From Paludibacteraceae bacterium (GTDB lineage Bacteria > Bacteroidota > Bacteroidia > Bacteroidales > Paludibacteraceae): DNA of 34,282 bases. Where the stretch lies: the NCBI GenBank assembly GCA_017961765.1, contig JAGCWQ010000101.1, positions 1-34,282 of the forward strand, written 5' to 3'. The position numbers and the translations under genes were made by a program. This document shows positions 31,181-34,282 of the stretch, one piece after another; the first letter of the stretch is position 1; each line of letters begins with the position of its first letter. The notes under the pieces were generated by a model. That model was not told the DNA's origin and did not search any database. It saw only the letters and a list, made by a program, of their open reading frames with translations.

Positions 31181-33825
31181 ATGAAAAGTAAAAAAAACAA
31201 CTGCTTGTCTTTTTGAGTTACTTGTTGTTCTCTACTGTCTGCTCTTTCGGACAGGTGGCTACAGGTACAGTGGGAAGTTGTAGGTGGGCTTTCTATGAGG
31301 ATGGAAGGCTGACGATTGATGGATCGGGTTCGATGGGAACTACGGTTCCCTCCTATCAAGACTCTTATCAGAGTAAAATAAAGAAGGTGGAAATAGGCGA
31401 GGACGTGACGACTATTTGTACTGATGCCTTTTATAGTTGTAAAAATTTGGAAAGTGTCACTTTTAAGGGTTCTTCCAAACTGACTACTATTGGCCCCTAT
31501 GCTTTTTCCAACTCTTCCCTTGCGTCTTTCCCTTTCTCATCTTGCCCCCAATTGGAAAAGATTGAGGAGAATGCCTTTAGGGAGTCAAGGATGACTGATC
31601 CAGATTTATCTTCTTGCTCAAAGTTGAAAACTATTGAAAAGTTAGCATTTTTTACAGGAAGATTGAAAACTGTTCTCTTGCCTGCAACTTTGAAAACTAT
31701 TGGTGATGATGCATTTGAGAATTATAATGGGACTTCTCTTTCATTTGAGATTGTAGATCTAAGAGAACAGGTGGATAAAGTTGGAAACGTTTTTAGCAGT
31801 GACATAAAAGAATCGGCCAAGGTCTATGTCGTTTCTGAGGAAGTAAAGGATAAGTATGTAGATGGCGGTTTTAAGAAGGATAATATTATACTTATACCTC
31901 AAAAACTAGCAAATGGTTTCTCTTGGGCTTTGGATAGTTCGAATGGAACTTTGACTATTTCCAAAAGTAATGAGACGTCGGCTACATTCCCGACTCATCC
32001 TAGGTATCCTTGGTGTTTTTGTAAAAATCAGATAAAGAAGGTGGTTTGGAGCGAATATGCTATCAATATTCCTTCATTAGCTTTTGATGGTTGTGAAAAT
32101 TTGACTGAATTGACGAATATCGGTTCTGTTACCTCTTTTGGCGACTACGCTTTCCGTAATACGAGCATTGCACATCTTAAGATTCCTGCTGGTGTCACCT
32201 CCCTGGGCGCATGGGGAACAAGTAGGATAGCGAATGTGACGGTTTCGGAGAATAACAAGAATTATACTTCTCGGTCGGAAGGTGGAAATGAATTGAACTT
32301 GGTTATGACTTCTGATGGTAAGCGGTTGTTGTTTTGCCCTGCAGTGGCTGCCAATGTCTTGCTTCCTAAAACGTTGACGGAGGTCGCCGATAATGCTTTT
32401 GCTGGCAAGGTCGGCAAGTTGGTTATACCGGCTTCTGTCTCAGATATGGATAGTTGGCCTACTTCCGCAACGGCTATTTATGCGTCAAATGCTTCTTTCT
32501 TGGCTGCAGACCTCCCTTCTCAATTGAAATCGGTCAAGGTATATGCCTCATCAGCAGCTGTGAAAAATAAGTACGAGAGCCTTGGCTTTACCAATGTGGA
32601 GACGGGCGAATCATGTGACGAAAGCGTCTCTTATTTCTTGGAGAATGGGGTTCTCACCATTGTGGGTTCGGGTGCTGTCACTTCCCATCCTTGGAATTCC
32701 GATGAAACGGAGGCTGCTCAAATTAAGCGAGTGGTGGTGGAGCCGGGCATCACGAAATTTAGTTCTGAAGCTTTCGCGAATTGTGTTAATCTGATGAGTA
32801 TAACTCTTCCAGAGGGATTCTATTCCATCGGTTCAAACACTTTTGCTGGATGTACTTCCTTGACAAGCGTTGCTTTTCCTTCCTCTATGTCTTATATTGC
32901 AGAAAGTCTCGGCAAATCTTGCTTGAATTCAGGAATCAAGTCGGTTAAGGTTGCGGATGGTGGTGACTTCTCCTCTAAAAATCCCAAAGGAGAGGAGACT
33001 AATATCCTTTATTCCTTGAGTGATAAGTCTTTGTCTTATTCCCCTTCTGCGGATTTGTTGGATTTCTATTCAGAGGTGTTGCCTTATTGTATCGCTACTC
33101 AATCTGTTGGTGATTTTAATATTCCAGAGAACATAAAAGGGATTAGTGAAAACGCCTTCTCTAATTTGAGTATCAAGAATATCTATTGTGCATCTACTGC
33201 GTGGATTCCTGCCTCGGCATTCAGCGAGGCGGTCAAAGGCAAAGCAAAGGTCTATGTCTCAACGGAGGCTGTCAAGACGAAATTCGTCAATGCAGGATTT
33301 ACGGAATCTAATATCAAGGTGGCTACAGGTAAATGTGGTGACGCATACTATTATGCCGCAACCAAGACCAAATTGGTAATTTTTGGTGGTGGCAAGATCT
33401 ACTCTCCTGATGGGGACTGGCCAACTGCAGGAAACTTCACTACCGTTCAATTTGTAGGAAATGCTTTCACGGAGATTTCTGATTTTGCCTTTGCTTCGCT
33501 GACTGGGCTCAAGGGGAAACTTACGATTCCATCCTCCATTTCTTCCATAGGCGTAAAGGCTTTTGGTTCGACGAAAATAACGGGAGTAATCTGTGACAGC
33601 AAGGTCCCTGCTGATTTGTCAGAGACGGCATTTACAACCGAGGCCTTTGAGACAGCGAAACTCATTGTCCCTGATTCGGCAAGGGAGGCCTATTCGCAAG
33701 CCATAGGGTGGGATAATTTCGGAGTCATTCATATCAACGAGGAGCTCGTTAATCCTTGCGATGTGAACAATGATGGAATTGTGAACTCTACGGATATTTC
33801 TATTGTAAAAAAGAACGCAAGATAA
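31181..33825 (+). CDS. BspA-like leucine-rich repeat surface protein, signal peptide out of frame
   Basis: The body (in frame from 31213) has LRR_5 (BspA) repeats such as VTTICTDAFYSCKNLESVTF, LTTIGPYAFSNSSL and FSSEAFANCVNLMSITLPEG, plus repeated YVVSEEVKDKY-type linkers. It ends with a dockerin-like half, CDVNNDGIVNSTDISIVKK. The frame has only TTG or CTG near its start. The ATG at 31181 reads 11 codons and stops at 31214-31216. Adding one A to the A8 run at 31190-31197 would join them into an 881-residue protein with the signal peptide MKSKKKQLLVFLSYLLFSTV. This is therefore an exported protein currently disrupted by tract contraction, a phase-variable gene in the off state, or an assembly error. 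BspA-like proteins act in adhesion. Confidence 0.82.
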
Positions 33826-33854
33826 TCCTTTCCGTTCATGTTGTGGTGACACTT

Positions 33855-33882
33855 TCATAGCCGTGAGCTAACGGCTAAATGA
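33855..33882. repeat. TAGCCGT hairpin, copy 1
   Basis: TCATAGCCGT at 33855-33864 pairs with ACGGCTAAATGA around a GAGCTA loop, with a small bulge. The first ten bases (CATAGCCGTG) recur at 34017-34026 in a second hairpin. Confidence 0.6.
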
Positions 33883-33889
33883 TGTCGAG

Positions 33890-33924
33890 GAAAAAGGAGT
33901 GGCCGTCAGGTTGCTCCTTTTCTT
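33890..33924 (+). terminator. Probable terminator of the LRR protein gene
   Basis: AAAAGGAG (33892-33899) pairs with CTCCTTTT (33914-33921), followed by TCTT. The loop of about 14 nt is large and the stem is short, so termination strength is uncertain. Confidence 0.55.
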
Positions 33925-33925
33925 A

Positions 33926-33952
33926 TGCCCCCACATTGAAATGCTGGGCTAA
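33926..33952 (-). repeat. Degenerate copy of the left-edge hairpin repeat
   Basis: On the minus strand this reads TAGCCCAGCATTTCAATGTGGGGG, which aligns with TAGCCCCATGTTTCAACATGGGGG of the 92-bp repeats at the left edge: same TTTCAA centre and same CCC...GGG ends, with compensating changes in the stem (CAT/ATG). Confidence 0.6.
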
Positions 33953-33994
33953 TTATGTGTCTCCGACATGGCCCGTCGCGCCCTGAACTCCCCA

Positions 33995-34042
33995 GCCGCG
34001 TAGCGGCGCCACCTTCCATAGCCGTGGCCGCGAGCCCACGGC
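33995..34042. repeat. GC-rich hairpins, including TAGCCGTG copy 2
   Basis: GCCGC-GTA-GCGGC forms one hairpin at about 33995-34007. GCCGTGG (34021-34027) pairs with CCACGGC (34036-34042) in a second, whose entry CATAGCCGTG repeats that at 33856-33865. The local base composition is much more GC-rich than the rest of the window. Confidence 0.6.
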
Positions 34043-34139
34043 ACCAAAACCGGCGTCAAAAACCTCAAACGGACCTTCCGCCGTATCCCGTTCAAAATCA
34101 GCCAAAATCAAAAATTCTTCGAAAAAAGAGCTGAAAACA

Positions 34140-34282
34140 TTTGGAGGGAATGAGTGAAACCCCTACCTTTGCACCCGCTTTCGAGAAGGAAGGGCACCAA
34201 GTAGCGGAGGCTACGAGGGGGTACGAAAAGAGAGATATTTGAGGAATTGGCGATAGACGAAAAGGAAAGAGACAGGAAAAGC
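34140..34282 (+). promoter_or_regulatory. Strong promoter and leader, possibly of an rRNA operon
   Basis: TTTG (34140-34143), 20 bases, then TACCTTTG (34164-34171) is a complete Bacteroidota -33/-7 promoter, preceded by an A/T-rich stretch at about 34110-34139. The transcript would begin near GCACCCGCTTTCGAGAAGG and contains a GTAGC-GGAG-GCTAC hairpin (about 34201-34214). No coding frame is seen. The TACCTTTGCACCCGCTTTC sequence resembles leaders that precede 16S rRNA genes in the group. The gene it drives lies outside the window. Confidence 0.55.

Overview
The window is a stretch of chromosome from a member of the order Bacteroidales (Bacteroidota). Three things point there. Most genes are preceded by the Bacteroidota-type -7 element TAnnTTTG. 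The gene set is typical of the order: parA-parB-DUF5683-mltD, a BtuB/BtuG/BtuFCD vitamin B12 locus, a queF-C-D-E block, a MaeB-type malic enzyme, an HU-CCDC81/SPOR protein and a BspA-like leucine-rich repeat surface protein. Recognisable Shine-Dalgarno sequences are scarce. The genus cannot be decided from the sequence alone.

Layout. 1-340: two complete and one partial copy of a 92-bp tandem repeat carrying a strong hairpin, then a promoter. 353-3454: a small cassette of a PqqD-like protein, a nucleotidyltransferase-fold protein and an ABC exporter, which resembles part of a peptide (RiPP-type) modification and export system but has no visible precursor. 3781-7816: chromosome partitioning (parA, parB), a DUF5683 membrane protein and an MltD-type lytic transglycosylase. 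8031-11882: a two-gene phosphorelay made of an NtrC-type response regulator, whose ATPase centre lacks the residues needed for sigma-54 activation, and a hybrid histidine kinase with REC and Hpt domains. 11920-18640, minus strand: a B12-uptake operon led by a cobalamin riboswitch (btuB, btuG-like, btuF, btuC, btuD). 18667-21417, minus strand: preQ1/queuosine synthesis (queF, queC, queD, queE) followed by an RsmI-like methyltransferase. 21672-23162: a small accessory island with a HicAB toxin-antitoxin locus, whose toxin gene is frameshifted, and an orphan 202-residue protein. 23210-30829: housekeeping and mixed genes (rarA, a lipoprotein, maeB, a nitronate monooxygenase-like flavoprotein, an HU/SPOR membrane protein, a DMP19-like protein), including an intergenic cluster of DnaA-box-like sites. 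31181-33825: a BspA-like LRR protein whose signal peptide is out of frame because of an A8 tract. 33826-34282: hairpin repeats, one a degenerate copy of the repeat at the left edge, then a strong promoter and leader that may belong to an rRNA operon just beyond the window.

How the parts work together. The B12 operon is a complete outer-membrane to cytoplasm import route, switched by its own ligand, with a terminator-like hairpin separating the outer-membrane genes from the ABC transporter genes. The queuosine block covers the steps from dihydroneopterin triphosphate to preQ1. The kinase/regulator pair forms a His-Asp-His-Asp relay, but its regulator is unlikely to act as a normal sigma-54 activator.

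The points most worth a second look are the degenerate sigma-54 regulator, the two homopolymer frameshifts (hicA and the LRR surface protein), the DnaA-box-like cluster, and the PqqD/nucleotidyltransferase/ABC cassette. All coordinates and motifs were read by eye; no homology search or structure prediction was run.
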